The position numbers and the translations under genes were made by a program. Positions 48,049 through 60,800 of a stretch of DNA of 64,000 nucleotides are shown here, piece after piece. The stretch spans positions 1,550,001-1,614,000 of the forward strand of contig CM055615.1 in assembly GCA_029379385.1 (NCBI GenBank), read 5' to 3'. The notes below the pieces were generated by a model. It did not search any database. It worked only from the letters and a program-made list of their open reading frames with translations, and was not told the DNA's origin. Position 1 is the first letter of the stretch. Every line of letters starts with the position of its first letter. The stretch is from Quillaja saponaria (lineage: Eukaryota; Streptophyta; Magnoliopsida; Fabales; Quillajaceae).

Positions 48049-49501
48049 TCACGCGACAGCCGTAACATACTCCATAAACTCCATATCGTTTTCTAGACGC
48101 GCCATCGTCTCCGGCGCCAAAACGACTTCAAGATCAACGCTTCCATTTCCTTCTCTTCCGGGAAACGCTGAGATCTTACCGTCAAATTTATTGGCTTTAC
48201 CACTTCGCACTGCCAATGGCCGGCCCCATCCGAAATCGTTGTCGTACATTGGAAATCTGGGAGAGCTACCCACCGTGATTGATGCACCGTCGAAGTTCCC
48301 TAGCGGAAACAACACTGGGGCTCTTTCCCAATCCTCTACACCCCGTCGCACTTTACCATCATCGTGGGCGATCCACGTTTTTGTGCAGCAAATCCGCGCA
48401 CCACCGTAGATCCCTAGACAAAATCTCACCGACTTCAGCAACGGTCGGGATGCTCTGAATCGCGTTCCCGAAATAAAGCGGATCCATCCGCGGTTCAAGC
48501 CGAAGGCGGCAGTTCACAGCCATACGAAACGTCGACGTTTTAGATTCCTCTAACTTCCTCGCACGTGTCACTGAACGCCACAGCTGTGCACAGAGGGATT
48601 GGAACGACGAAATCTCAGCCGTTTTAAGCAGATTTTCGAAAACGGTCGTTATCTTGCCGTTGAGGAGTCCGTTATCTGTTTTAACGATTTTCCAACTATA
48701 GTTAACATGCTTTCCCGAAATTTCCGTTGAATCCGGAAAACCGTTACTTTTCGTTATGTGGTTCAGCTGCTCACTGCCATTGGCTCTGATTTTCAGTATC
48801 TGAATCGCTTCCCTGCTGAAATGAAAGACTCTCTCTCGCAAAGGCTCATCGCCGGAGAACGTGACCTTGGGACCACCGTCGGGAAATTGGAGCACCGCCG
48901 GGGAGTTGAAAACGGTGTCCCGGCTAAAATTAGGGGACTTGGAAATCTTCTTAACTCCTTTACAAATTTCGGCGAAGGTGTTGAAGAAATTCCAGAAAGA
49001 TGCTCCGTCTGTGACGGCGTGGTTCACTGTGCAGCCGATGAAAACCCCATCCGCTAATTCAGTAACCTGAACGGCTGCCAATGGCTTGAAGTGACCGGAG
49101 TAGCTTATTGTGTTGTCGAAGGTGAAGAATTCCTTGAAGCAATTGGGGACGTCAGTGAGGGAAGGTGAGACTAAATTGTTAATAGAGTGGTGTTTGGCTT
49201 TGGCACGGATGAAATCGACGCCGGAATCGTTGCAGAGGATGTGCACGTAGCCGTCTGAGTAAGTAATGAGTCGACCGGCAAGTGCTGGGAAATGGGTCAG
49301 AGTAAAAGAAAGTGATTGTTTGAGAAAAGTGAGAAGGTCATCAAAAGAGTAAGGAGGAGATGTGAGTAGAACACCCTTTTGGATGTAATGGCACGAGAGC
49401 ATGGGAAGGTCAGATACAGAGAGCTTCAAAGTTTTGATTGTGGATTTCTGGTCAGGATAGATTGTGCATTTGGAAATTAGAGTAGTGGAAGATGAAGGCA
49501 T
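48049..49501 (-). CDS. BAHD acyltransferase with a single-base frameshift
   Basis: HXXXD-type (BAHD) acyl-CoA transferase that acylates alcohols or amines of specialised metabolites; the acceptor is unknown. Intronless, starting at ATG 49501 (MPSSSTTLISKCTIYP). The catalytic HAVTD (H161-D165) lies in frame 1, and VNHAVTDGASFWNFFN matches the family closely. After about residue 376 (LLHKNV) the frame runs into DRPR and a stop. The next frame continues exactly as expected (IAHDDGKVRRGVEDWERAPV), holds the second family motif DFGWG (in YDNDFGWGRP) and ends at 48049 (MEFMEYVTAVA). One extra base near 48371-48386, probably the G at 48373 or one of the A5 run, explains the break. Read across, the protein would be about 483 aa. 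It resembles the uncharacterised At3g50280-type clade. Either a young pseudogene or a sequencing error; both motif regions are otherwise undamaged. Confidence 0.92.
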
Positions 49502-49619
49502 GCTTAGTGTTTGAGGCGATGTCTATGTGAAAAAGTGTTTCTTTCTTTGTGAATTGTTCAAGTATTTGAAGTATTCAACGGTTTCTATGCTTCTATATTG
49601 AACTGGAGTGCTCAAGAGG

Positions 49620-49636
49620 GTTATATATATAGGGGA
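49620..49636 (-). promoter_or_regulatory. TATA box of the BAHD gene
   Basis: The minus strand reads CCCCTATATATATAACC, about 120-135 bp upstream of the ATG at 49501, a usual spacing for a plant TATA box with a leader of about 100 bp. Confidence 0.65.
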
Positions 49637-49795
49637 AGATGGAGGGTTGGATTCATGCACTCACTAGAACTTGGAAGGTACAGTTGGTAGTTACCTGTAG
49701 AAGCTGCTCTCTGTTTTTCGAATTAAGACATAATAATGCTCATAAATACGTATCAAAATAAAAATCTTAACATTACGAACGAGTAGGAAGTTTAT

Positions 49796-52700
49796 ATAAT
49801 ATTTATGTAAAATAGTTATACAAAACCAAAATGTTACGTAATAAGAAATTTATGTTATCTTCATCAAATTTTATCAAAATCAATTTGTTTCAAATGAAAA
49901 ATTACACATTTCTTATAGAAACAACAAAAACAAGTAACCCATTTTGATGACAAAGACACTGTTTATGTCAATTTTACATTTTGTTTGAATGAGGTGTTTC
50001 ACTTCCATAAATATGAAAACAAAAACAATTTACCTATTATAATGGAAACGAAATAAATTTTAGTTTCGTGTTTGAAGGACAACATATAGAGTAAAAGTAT
50101 TGTGAGAAAATTAGTTTCGGAGTTTGGGCTTTTCTTTCTCACCACTCCCATTCTATTATGCTTGTTCGAAGCTTCAGAAAAATAAAATGAAAAAGAAAAG
50201 ATATAAGAGAATTGATAACAACATGATTTTCCTATAAATTTTAAATGGGTATTATTAAGCTAGTAAAAGATAGTAAATTTTAATAATTCAACTTGTTTAA
50301 ATTTTAAATCTCAAATTATTTCTTGATTTTTAATACAATCTTATTAATTGATATTACAAGGGACATGTGCAAGATCTATGGATTAACATAGTGTCATTTT
50401 CTTTCAGCTAATCAACTCTAAAGGTATATGAGATATTATACCTTCATTGTTAATTTATTAAGATATTGAAATCTGAAGGTAAATATCTTGCCAGGACCTT
50501 AATAGGTCTAGTGGTCCTTGTAATTTTTGCCATTTAGAAGATTCAAGGATTGACTCTCCCACTTACATATGGTTTATTTCCCCGTTTCTCTAAAAAAAAA
50601 GAAGTAAATATCTTGTGCCAAATCTCTTCTTTGATAAGAGAAATATGTGATTATTATTGTTACAATCAATACTTAAAAGAAAAAAAAAAAAACAACATTT
50701 CTTAATAAGGTTAAGGCAACCTAAAAATATGTATTCCAAAATCATATTAATTTCTCAACCCCAAATCTCAAGCCAAAAAGCAAATTAAGACCAAGATTAT
50801 GGTAAAATCCACTAAGCCATGCTACATCTGACCTAATTCCCTAATTAATAAACTTCTAGTGCCAAGAAATACACCTCTACAATACATTCATATCGTCTAC
50901 TAGAAGATAAACAAGTCAAACTTAATCACCTTTCCATAGACCAAGCGACCACTAATATCTCAAGCTCTAAATGCACCAAGGTAGGTAAATGTGATACACA
51001 ATTTTGTTTGTCGATTCCAAATAGACTGTATAATGAGTAGCTAGTTCTCCAGTGTTAGAGCCACAAGATTGGTAGGTTCTATAATAAAATTTGAATTTAA
51101 AATTTCAATTAATAGACATCTCAGTGTCACCGACCACGGCTACTATCATTAAAAAAGATGATAACTACTATTGGAAGCTTCTGAAGATGATTACAATCAT
51201 CATTAAATACTTGAAATATAATTTTAGTTATAATTCTTTATGCAATTTCAAACACATATATTGTAATCCTCAAAAAATTTAATGTTTTGAAAAAAAAAAA
51301 CAATTTTAATTCCAATTCAATAATATTTATGTAAAATAGTTGTACAAAACAAAATGTTTTACTTAACAAGAAATTTATGTTATCTTCATCAAATTTTATC
51401 AAAATCAATTTGTTTCAAACGAAAAATTACACATTTCTTATAGAAACAACAAAAACAATCTACCTATTTTGATGGCAAAGACATTGTTTTTACCAAAATT
51501 TTACATTTTGTTCGAATGAGATGTGGTGTTTCGCTTCCATAACTATGGAAACAAAAATAATATACCTGTTACAATGGAAACGAAATAAATTTTAGATTCC
51601 TGGTTGAAGAAGGACAACATATAGAGTAAAAGTTTTGTGAGAAAATTAGTTTTGGAGTTTGGGCTTTTCTTTCTCACCATTCCCATTCTATTATGCTTGT
51701 TCAAACCTTCAGAAAAATAAAATGAAAAAGAAAAGATTTAAGAGAATTGATAACAACATGATTTTCCTATAAATTTTAAAGGGGTATTATTAAGCTAGTA
51801 AAAGATAGTAAATTTTAATAATTCAACTAATTTAAATTTTAAATCACAAATTAATTTTGGTATGTCTTGATTTTTAATACAATCTTAGTAAATGTGCCAA
51901 GATCTTTGGATTAACATAGTGTCATTTTCTTCCAGCTAATCAACTTGAAAGGTATATGAGATATTATACCTTATTTGTTAGTTTATTAAGATATTGAAAT
52001 CTGAAGGTAAATATCTTGCCAGGACCTTAATAGGTCTAGTGGTCCTTGTAATTCTAGCCATGAAGAAGATTCAAGGAATTGACTCTCCCGTTTTATGGTT
52101 TATTTCCCCATTTCTTCTGAAAAAGAAGAAGTAAATATCTTGTGCCAAATCTCTTCTTTGATAAGAGAAATATGTGATTATTATTGTTACAATCAATACT
52201 TGAAAGAAAGAAAGAAAAAAAAAAAAAAAAAAAAGCAACATCTCTTAATAAGGTTAAGGCAACCTATAAATATGTATTCCAAAATCATCTTAATTTCTCA
52301 ACCCCAAATCTCAAGCAAAAAAACAAATTAAGACCAAGATTATGGTAAAATCCACCAAGCCATGCTACATCTGACCTAATTCCCTAATTAATAAACTTCC
52401 AGTTGCCAAGAAATACACCTCTACAATACATTCATATAAACAAGTCAAACTTAATCACCTTTCCATAGACCAAGCCGCCGCTAATATCTCAAGTTCTAAA
52501 TGCACCAAGGTAGGTACATGTGATACACAATTTTGTTTTTCGATTCCAAATAGACTGTATAATGAGTAGCTAGTTCTCAGCAACAAGTATAAGGTTGGTA
52601 GGTTCTACAATAAAATTTGAATTTGAATTTTCAATTAAATAGACATCTCAATATCACCGACCACGGCTACTACCATTAAAAAGAATGATACTTACTGTTA

Positions 52701-52845
52701 GAAACTTTCGAAGATGATTACAATCACCATTAAATACTTGAAGTATAATTTTAGTTATAATTTTTCATGCAATTCCAAACACATATATTGTAATCCTTAA
52801 AAAATTTAATTTAAAAGAAAAAACAATTTTAATTCCAATTCAATA
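49796..52845 (+). repeat. Direct tandem duplication of a 1.52-kb non-coding unit
   Basis: Copy 1 runs about 49796-51319 and copy 2 about 51320-52845. Both begin ATAATATTTATGTAAAATAG and share the same order of landmarks throughout, for example TTATGTTATCTTCATCAAAT, GCCAGGACCTTAATAGGTCT and GAGTAGCTAGTTCTC. Differences are scattered substitutions and small indels, plus a longer A-run in copy 2 (52207-52231). Neither copy has a convincing open frame. The unit starts about 160 bp beyond the BAHD TATA box, so copy 1 is part of that gene's upstream region. Confidence 0.93.
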
Positions 52846-55460
52846 AATTCAAATATCAGCCTAATTGAACTTTCCTCTTATGATGACAAATATATAAAAA
52901 AGATTTTTAGTATTTGCTTCAAGATAAAAATTTTATGATGTACAATTAACGAATATGTAGGGCTATGAACCCACAACTAGTTCGGGAAAAGAGTTTTTAG
53001 CTTTTGGTATCATGTCCATTGAGTTATTCTCACATTGATTTATGCATGCATCTTCTTTTTTCATTGGTATATACTTGAATCAAAATTGTTTCGTACATTT
53101 AAAATATTAAATATTTCAACCACCATTATATTTATTACACATTACTAAATATTATTAAAAAAAATAGCAATTATTTGAAAAAGAAATTTGGAGGCCACAA
53201 CTCTCTACATGTATGAATCCACAGAGAGTTGTTCCTGCCGTCCACTAGAATAAATATTTAATACCAAATTCAATGGATTATGAACATGATTCATACCTCC
53301 AAGTGAAAGTAAGTCTTCATGTTTTAACTATTGCAGTCTACTCTAGCATGTGGGTTTTATTTTTTGGTAAGATGGGTGACATTTTGTTACTTTAAGATAT
53401 CAGTACAATATCATCATCCACATACTTCTATGGACATAATTAAGACAGCATTTTGGACGCAAAAGTATGAGTTGAAATGGCAGTATACTTGGCTTTGGAA
53501 ATTTAAATTAGCTAGTATACATTAATGTTCAACTTCTTCTTTTTCTAATGTGTAATTAGTGAGTTAAAGAAACTCATCAATCTTTCACATGTCTTCTAGA
53601 CTACTAGCATCACATGCACGTGAAACTTACAAAAACTAATTCATCCTAATTAATCCTTACTCTTTGGAAACTAATTAGTTTTAATAATACTATTTAATTT
53701 TTTTTAAACGATGTCCTAAAAATATATGTTAAGTTGTAATAAATATGATTTTTTTTGAAAATTAAATTTTTTAAAAATAGTAATTTATATATTAAATAAA
53801 TAATAAATGTTACAAATTTTTTACTTATAAAATCTTAACAAATATTCTTAAAATATTTTAGAAAAATCTATTAATTATATAGTCCAAAATTTAAAATGTT
53901 GGAGACAAATGTCATTACATTTACTACTAACGACAAAGGAACATCATTTTAACCATCAAGGCTACAAAGTTTTCACAAAATTGTGTTCTTTTTCTTTCCC
54001 AATTATTTTGACCCAAATGGATATATTTTGATGTTAAACGTGAACCTAAATGTTTCTGTTTAAAAAAGTTAAAAACAGGAAAGAAAAAACTTTGAATTTG
54101 AGACAATTGTTTTAAGTTGCAATTTATATATTATACCAATAATCTTAATATATTAGTTTCATTGTGGTATAGCTTTCTGAAACTAATATGATTAATGTTT
54201 TCATAATTTACTCGTTTTCACAGGATTTAACTTTTTACATATAAACCAAATGTGAAGTGAAACAATCGGCTCAATACTTAAATATGCTTAAATTTTATAA
54301 GTATTTTACTTAGAGATATATATTACATAATAATAGTTATTGTTATATCATGATAAATTTTTAAACATTTGTATATTATAACATTAAATTCACCTACAAA
54401 GCATATATATTATGTAAGCAGAAGATTTGTTGTGGTTAATTAGACTATGCATTCCCAGTCATAGGATAGATATAGCATATTTATGTGTTGCATTCACATG
54501 CAGTACATAGTTATAGACATGTTAAAGGAAAAAAAAAATTTAGAAGTGCATAATGTTTTTCTAAATATATATATTTATAGAAATCAACAAATAGAAATCA
54601 AACACATAATGAAGTTCAAAGTACTAGTACCCAACTTGTCATATCCCTTGTAGTACAAGTCGACGACCGCCATTGAAAGGTACAAATACAATTCCTTGTG
54701 GGGTGTCCATGCATGAAGTATATATGCTTCTTGATCAGCTCAGAGCCACAATTAGTGAAAGGCACAACTTGAAAACGTGCTTTTGTATTCATGCATCTGG
54801 GCCACAAGGCCACCATCTATAGGTTAGTCAAAGTCATATTTATATACGGGAGTGAATGTATTTTAGCAACAAAGCAGGGTTCCTTTCTGGGTCAATAATT
54901 AATTAGAGAAGACCAAGAACATTTGATCGCCTCTATATTATTAAACTTCATTCAATTGTCTTTTCCAATTTGATCATCTTGTGTTGATGATGTTAAAGAA
55001 TCATTTGTATAGAAATTGTTGTTGTTTAGTTTCGATTTGTCCAAATTTACGTGTTCAAAGGTTTGACTGACTTGGTGCATGGATGAGATCGGAGCTAGAT
55101 TATGAGGCTTAAAAATGATATCGAGAGTTTGAAAAGGGATATGTTAGGGTCACTCCGATGGTGAAATTAGTCCTTTCCAAAAGGAATTTGCCAAAGAGAG
55201 AAAACGAATAGTGAAAGTGACATAAACTTGACAAGTATGTGGCAGTGGGGTGTTTATAGTAGTTTCTGTTCATAGCTCCGTGGATTTAGATAATAATCCA
55301 CGTGTCAGTATATGATTAGTTGGGGGAATCCCACACTAACAATTATTATTTTTTAATGATACAATCATGCGAAATCTTGAAATTTTCAACATTATTATTT
55401 TAATTTACTTATGAGCTCAATTTTATTGAACTAATGGAATATTGTGAACAATAAATTTTG
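52846..55460. other. Intergenic, no gene supported
   Basis: AT-rich. A minus-strand frame at 54616-54816 has several Cys and Trp (it includes CICTFQW) and ends near a stop, but matches no family well enough to call. A segment at about 55130-55330 is less AT-rich and looks like unclassified repeat DNA. Confidence 0.4.
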
Positions 55461-55469
55461 AGCTTGATA

Positions 55470-55790
55470 ATGTTGGATTGTACAAATTAAAATATAGTAT
55501 TACACATGATTAATAATATATAATATACTAATCAAAATTATAACGGTCATCATTATTATTCTAATTATATTATAATGGATATCTTATATTTCTTTATAAA
55601 TGTAAATATTTTTCTAGTTATTTAATTAATGTTATGGTATATGACACAATTTTATTGGTTACTATATTCTATATAAAAGGGCTTGAAACCTTCAAAATAA
55701 ATTAAGGTCTTCTATATAACTCATACTCTTCTACAACTTTTTCAACTACTTATTTTTTTAGGTTATTTCAGATCTCTGATTCGTGAGAGA
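55470..55790 (+). repeat. LTR-like repeat related to those at 34.7 and 37.6 kb
   Basis: It starts near TGTTGGATTGTACAAATTAA, contains a run of AT-rich phrases with ATTATTATTCTAATTATATT, and has a TATA-like CTATATAAAAGGGCTTG at about 55669-55685. The order corresponds to the reverse complement of the repeats at 34.67-34.99 and 37.54-37.82 kb. It may be a solo LTR; ends are uncertain. Confidence 0.4.
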
Positions 55791-57376
55791 GTAGAAGCAA
55801 GAAAATTTCATGAATTTTGTGCCTTGAATTATTGTGTGCTCTCCCTCTTTTATTACCTATTTGAGCCTATTTAAAAAGGAGGGTTAGAGTGTAGGAATTT
55901 AGGAATTTGAGGCAGCCTAGTGAGCCTATTTATATCTAACCCTTGGAATTTAGGAATTGGAAGGCTTGAGTGATGGAATGTTTTAACATGATTTGGGCAA
56001 TTCAATGTGAATAAATGTTATTGAAGGTGATTTGATGATGATGAGATTTGACAATTAATTAGGCGTTTGATTGGTGATGATTGAAATATTAATTGGCATC
56101 ATTAACTTGGATGATTAATGATGATTGTAGTTGGTTTGATGTAATTAAATAAGATTTAGAGGTGATTTTACTCAATAAATATTTAATCATCAAATCAATT
56201 TATGATTTTGCTTGCAATAAACAATTAATTCTCTAATAATTGTTGTTCTCAATCAACACTTGATTGCCTAATTAACTAATTAGTGTTTAATTTATCAATT
56301 TGTAATTTGACTAATCAACATTTAAAGTAGTCAATTCATGATTTATTTGATTATTTATTTGTCAATTTAAATAATTTTTTATTTTTTATTGATTAACAAA
56401 AAATTTATGACCAAAATTTTAGTTTTTACAAATATAAATATACTGCTCGTCGGTGCACGCGAATTAATAAATTAAACAACAAGTCCGAAATTCATTGTAC
56501 TAATCAAATTTAATCCTAAAAATATGTTACACCAAAAAAAAAAAGATTTTTTCAACTATTTTGTCAATGCATGTATAGATTGCAAGTTGGCCACATCTTT
56601 CAAATCCTATATCAGCTAGCCACTGACACTTTCTGGCAGAATGGAAAATTAGGTATGTTGAATTAAGGTCAGAAATTTGGATGTTATACTATCAAACAAA
56701 ATGACCCATCGCATCCTCCTCCATTGTGGGTTTAGGCAAGTGCAGTGCATTGGGTAATTATTTTGAAACTGTTTTGGCTACCTACGTTGCAACTTTTTCC
56801 TCTCACTACGTTGGTTATTTCTTTTTCAATGCGTGACATCATTTGGATATGTAAAGATACGAAGCTATTTCATATTGGAAAAAAAACAAAGCAGGTGTTT
56901 GTTTTTTCTTTTCTGCCTCTTCTCTTCTTTTCTTTTTCACTTTTTCACTTTTTCACTTTTTCACTTTTTCCTCGTGTTTGCCATGTTGATATAGGGAAAT
57001 TTTGGTCCATCGTTACTGAGTTAGTGACATAGAGAAATGTAAAAGTTAGGTGACGACTATTATATATGAGACATGTTATAAATGTTTATGGCAATTTCGA
57101 TAATTGCTTGTTAAGAAACTATTATAAATTTATAATCAAATAATCATTTATATGTGAGAAACTATTCCTTTCATTAAATCACTAATAACTACTTCTTCAA
57201 ACCGAATTCAATGCTAGCAGTTTGAGCCTATTACTCCAAGTTTTCTAGTAGTCTTAAATTACAATCATTTAGATGTTTGTCGGTCACTTTCGAATGTTTT
57301 CCATTCTGTAACACTAATTTTGGACTTTATTGTTGGAATGTCAACCGGAAGCAGTAATAATTTAAAATTATCTGTG
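55791..57376. other. Intergenic with a TTTTTCAC minisatellite
   Basis: AT-rich with many ATTAATTAG/GATGATTG phrases (55990-56350). Four or more tandem copies of TTTTTCAC lie at about 56933-56970. The open frame that spans it (56745-57032) is a by-product of the repeat and low complexity. Confidence 0.5.
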
Positions 57377-57379
57377 TAA

Positions 57380-57821
57380 GATTGAGTTTGATAATATATT
57401 TTGGAAAGAGTGTTTTGTTTTTTAAAAAGTTATATTTTTTAAAAATTGTTTAGTTAATTTTTTTTAATGGGTGCTTCTTCTACTATTTTTAAAAAATCAA
57501 ATATATTTTTAAAAATACTTAAAGTGATATTTTTAAAAGTTAGTTGTGATTTGTAAAAGTAAAAGTAAAAAAGTAACTTTATATTTTTAATTAATTTATA
57601 AATCATTTAATATCTCTCTTTTAATATATTCTTAATTAATTATAGTAATTTTCGTCATTTTATATATTTATTGTAATTTATAATTTATTTTATCAAACAC
57701 ATTGTTCATTATATTTACTACCCACAACAATTTTTATAAAAGATTTACCAAACATAATTAAAATAATTTTTGACAATAATTTTTTTAAAACATGAAAGTC
57801 ATAACAATACCAAACTCAGCC
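57380..57821. mobile_element. Tourist-like MITE, second copy
   Basis: A 442-bp element. Left end GATTGAGTTTGATAATAT; right end complementary to GGCTGAGTTTGGTATTGTTA. TAA flanks both sides (57377-57379 and 57822-57824), the TWA target duplication of Tourist/PIF elements. The interior is AT-rich, non-coding and longer than in the 18.7-kb relative, with which it shares end sequence and the AAACACNNT...ATTATTT subterminal region. Confidence 0.8.
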
Positions 57822-57824
57822 TAA

Positions 57825-60800
57825 TTGAATGAAGGTCAACGAAATCTGTCAAAACTGATTCGGGCCTTGAAGCCATGATTTCAACTTACTGAGTTCGAGC
57901 TTTCAGATGCACGAGGACATTAATATAATAATGGGAGAAAAATTATATTCAATCTCACTTGGTCCAATTCTTATTTTACTATTCATTTATTCATTTAACA
58001 CGCAATGAAAATATATTAATAATGTATCTTGTTCCTTCAAAGTCTCTAAAAACAAAGGGTTATTTCCCATAATTTTAATAAATTCAACAAAATCACTCAC
58101 TAATTATTATAAATTTCAACAATTGTAAGAAATTAATATAAATCATTAATTATCATAAACTCGGTTGGCGTCCAATACAACATGATTTCATTAAAGAAAG
58201 AGATCATGTAGGTACCAGTTTGTCTAATGCCTATTCAATTATTAAATTATAATGGACTAAATTTATAGTGTAGTTACTATAATTTGGTCGTGGGACTAAA
58301 TTAAGTGGGCCCTTGCGAGTACCACGAGTGATCCAGCAATGCATTCTCTTGTATTTTTGAAGGGCACCCGTAAGTCTTCTTTTGAAGAAAAGTAAAAAAA
58401 ATTAAAAATTTTGAGACCCGAACTCTCATCATATAAATTTTTTATTTTTTTTTTGAATATTGTCAGAATTTTTCATATTTCATATGCATTACTGTGAGAT
58501 TAATCTATCGAGATTCTGTTAGATTCTTTTTAAGAAAGAATCCCTTCCAATTTGATGTTATTTTCAAGTTATGATAAGTTTTATAATTGGTTGTGCCACC
58601 ACGTCAGAGCTGAGGTGGAAATCTAGTCCGGGGTTAAAGGCATGAACTCAGCTTTTACCTTATTCTTGAAATATTTTTCCAACATCTACCATTTTTAAAA
58701 TTTGCACCATTTAAGAGGTTTTCCCTTTATCCCACCGACCTTTTCAGAATTTGAAACTCATTTCCTCTCTAACTTACTTTAGAAAACCATACACATCCTA
58801 GTCTTGGCATCTTTCCACTATGGTTATATTAGGTTTGGGCTTTCTGAGACATCTATCCTGCATCTTCCAATTACAATTTGATCCAGATGCATACTAGGCA
58901 GTCTCTTTAGGCCCATAGTTTTGTAATGATATTATCGCTTGCTCCTTGGACTGACTCAAGGAGAGGTTCAACACTAGGTGAGGCTACCCATCCTAACCTT
59001 ATTGTTGCTCAAGTATGCAACAACATATGTGAATGAATTTAGTGGGTTCAAAATTCAAAAAAAGTTAAAATCTGATCAAATCTAAACACAATATCTCTTG
59101 TATTTTTATATTCAAATTTGACATTCATGGATATGGTTTGATCCGAGTCTAAAAGATGTACATGTCATCTAAATAAAACAATCTTATCTTGTTTAGATTG
59201 AATATCCTATTCAACCCGATCCAACAATCAAATTGGCATCCTTATGCTTAATTACATTGTTATGATGGGATCCAGTGAGTTGGTGTTAATACGACCTAAC
59301 TCTAGCACTGTCTACATATTTGCCAAACAATTTAGAGAGCTTAAAATGAAGCAATTCAGCATATCTTCTGCATAATTAAAAATGCAATGGAAGGAGAGTA
59401 TAAAGAGGCTTTATAATTCACTTGCTATAAAGGCATAACAACAGTCGTTTGATACTTACACATCAACAAACATATAATTTCAGTAAAATCATCAAACTAG
59501 GTGAATAGCCATATTCTATGTAGACTGGCCATTTGTGTGGTTAATACTATAAATGTGAGCTCAACATCTTTCTCTGAAGTCTAAGTGATTGAAAGTTAGA
59601 ACGAAAAGACAGTAGTTGTTTCCATAATATTTACAACTGAAGGCGATACATGGAGTTTCATCATTGGCTGCCAGAGAAAGAAGTTCAACAGCTACTAGTA
59701 TGCATATCAGTTTAGTGTTCTCTGTCTTCATTAGTAGGTATTGCAGTAATGCACTATAAGTTGTCTCCAAGCAATAATGACAATTCGAATAGGCACTTTG
59801 AAGAATAAACGTAACTTTATATGATTGTGAATTTTAAGCATTCTTAAACTTTAATGAGCTAAGACCTTGTTTCTGGGGGATGGCAGTGTCTCCGGCTTGC
59901 AGCCAGGGCCACTTCCATGCTGCATGAGCATGAGCATGGGGCTGAGAGCGCCTTGACACGGTTTTATTCTGATGCCGAAATTCGAGCATCAGAGAGGACA
60001 AGGAGGAAAAAAATCCATCTAGTCATTTAAAGCTCAAGGAAATTAAATCCATCTAGTTTGCTTAATTATGAAACTTGAGCTGATGGTGAACATGAAAACA
60101 CCAAGAGCCTTTACAGTTAGAAAACTAGGTGGCAAAAGCATAAACAAAAAAAAAAAAAATTGTGAAAACTTTGCACGAAAAGAAGGAATGAGATGACAAG
60201 GAGTTCCACACTCACATTGCCCTGCCCACGCAAAACATATCACAGCTCATGTAATCAGCTTTGGTATGTCATGGTCTTTCCCAACCATCACTTTTTCATT
60301 AAAAAATTACACTAACCCTAGTGTTCTATTTATGTCAGTGTTACTTTCCTGAATATATATTGTGTTTTTTATGCAAGCCTTTTTACAAAAGCGTATATTG
60401 GTTACTCACTTATAATTGCTTATAATATATCTCTCCACTCTCTGCTTTTCTGTAGTTCTTACAATAGATTATTCTCAAATATCTGTGGACCCAGATTAAT
60501 GCATTATAGAGCAATATATATACAAAATATTGGCTGCTCTCTGAGTTTTGTTTTGTAATTGAATTTTCCTTTGTTTTTCATTTTCTTCTGTCTGCTTCTT
60601 CACCCCTTCCCTTTATCTTGTAGTTGCTGTGTAAATTATTCTCAGTATTGAAGAGGAGAATCAGAATAGTGTTAGACAGGGGTCGCTAGGTATGTGGTCT
60701 TGAATAAACCTAGAGGCCGAAGTAGAATAAAAGTAGCCGAAGTGCTTTTCTGTGCAACTTGCAGAAAAGCTTCTCCTTTAAAAAGAGAAAGTAGGTAGTT

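Noticed and set aside
48758..49070. Plus-strand frames of 69-99 codons
   Set aside because: Antisense shadows of the BAHD coding sequence.
49796..52845. LTR pair of a retrotransposon
   Set aside because: The copies are directly adjacent with no interior, lack TG/CA ends and primer-binding site, and each copy is 1.5 kb.
54616..54816. 66-codon minus-strand frame with Cys residues, considered as an S-protein homologue (SPH) or small secreted peptide
   Set aside because: Only a weak CTFQW-like resemblance; no signal peptide, and the cysteine spacing does not fit the family.
56745..57032. 95-codon frame
   Set aside because: Largely encoded by T-rich sequence and the TTTTTCAC repeat, giving Phe/Ser/Leu low complexity.
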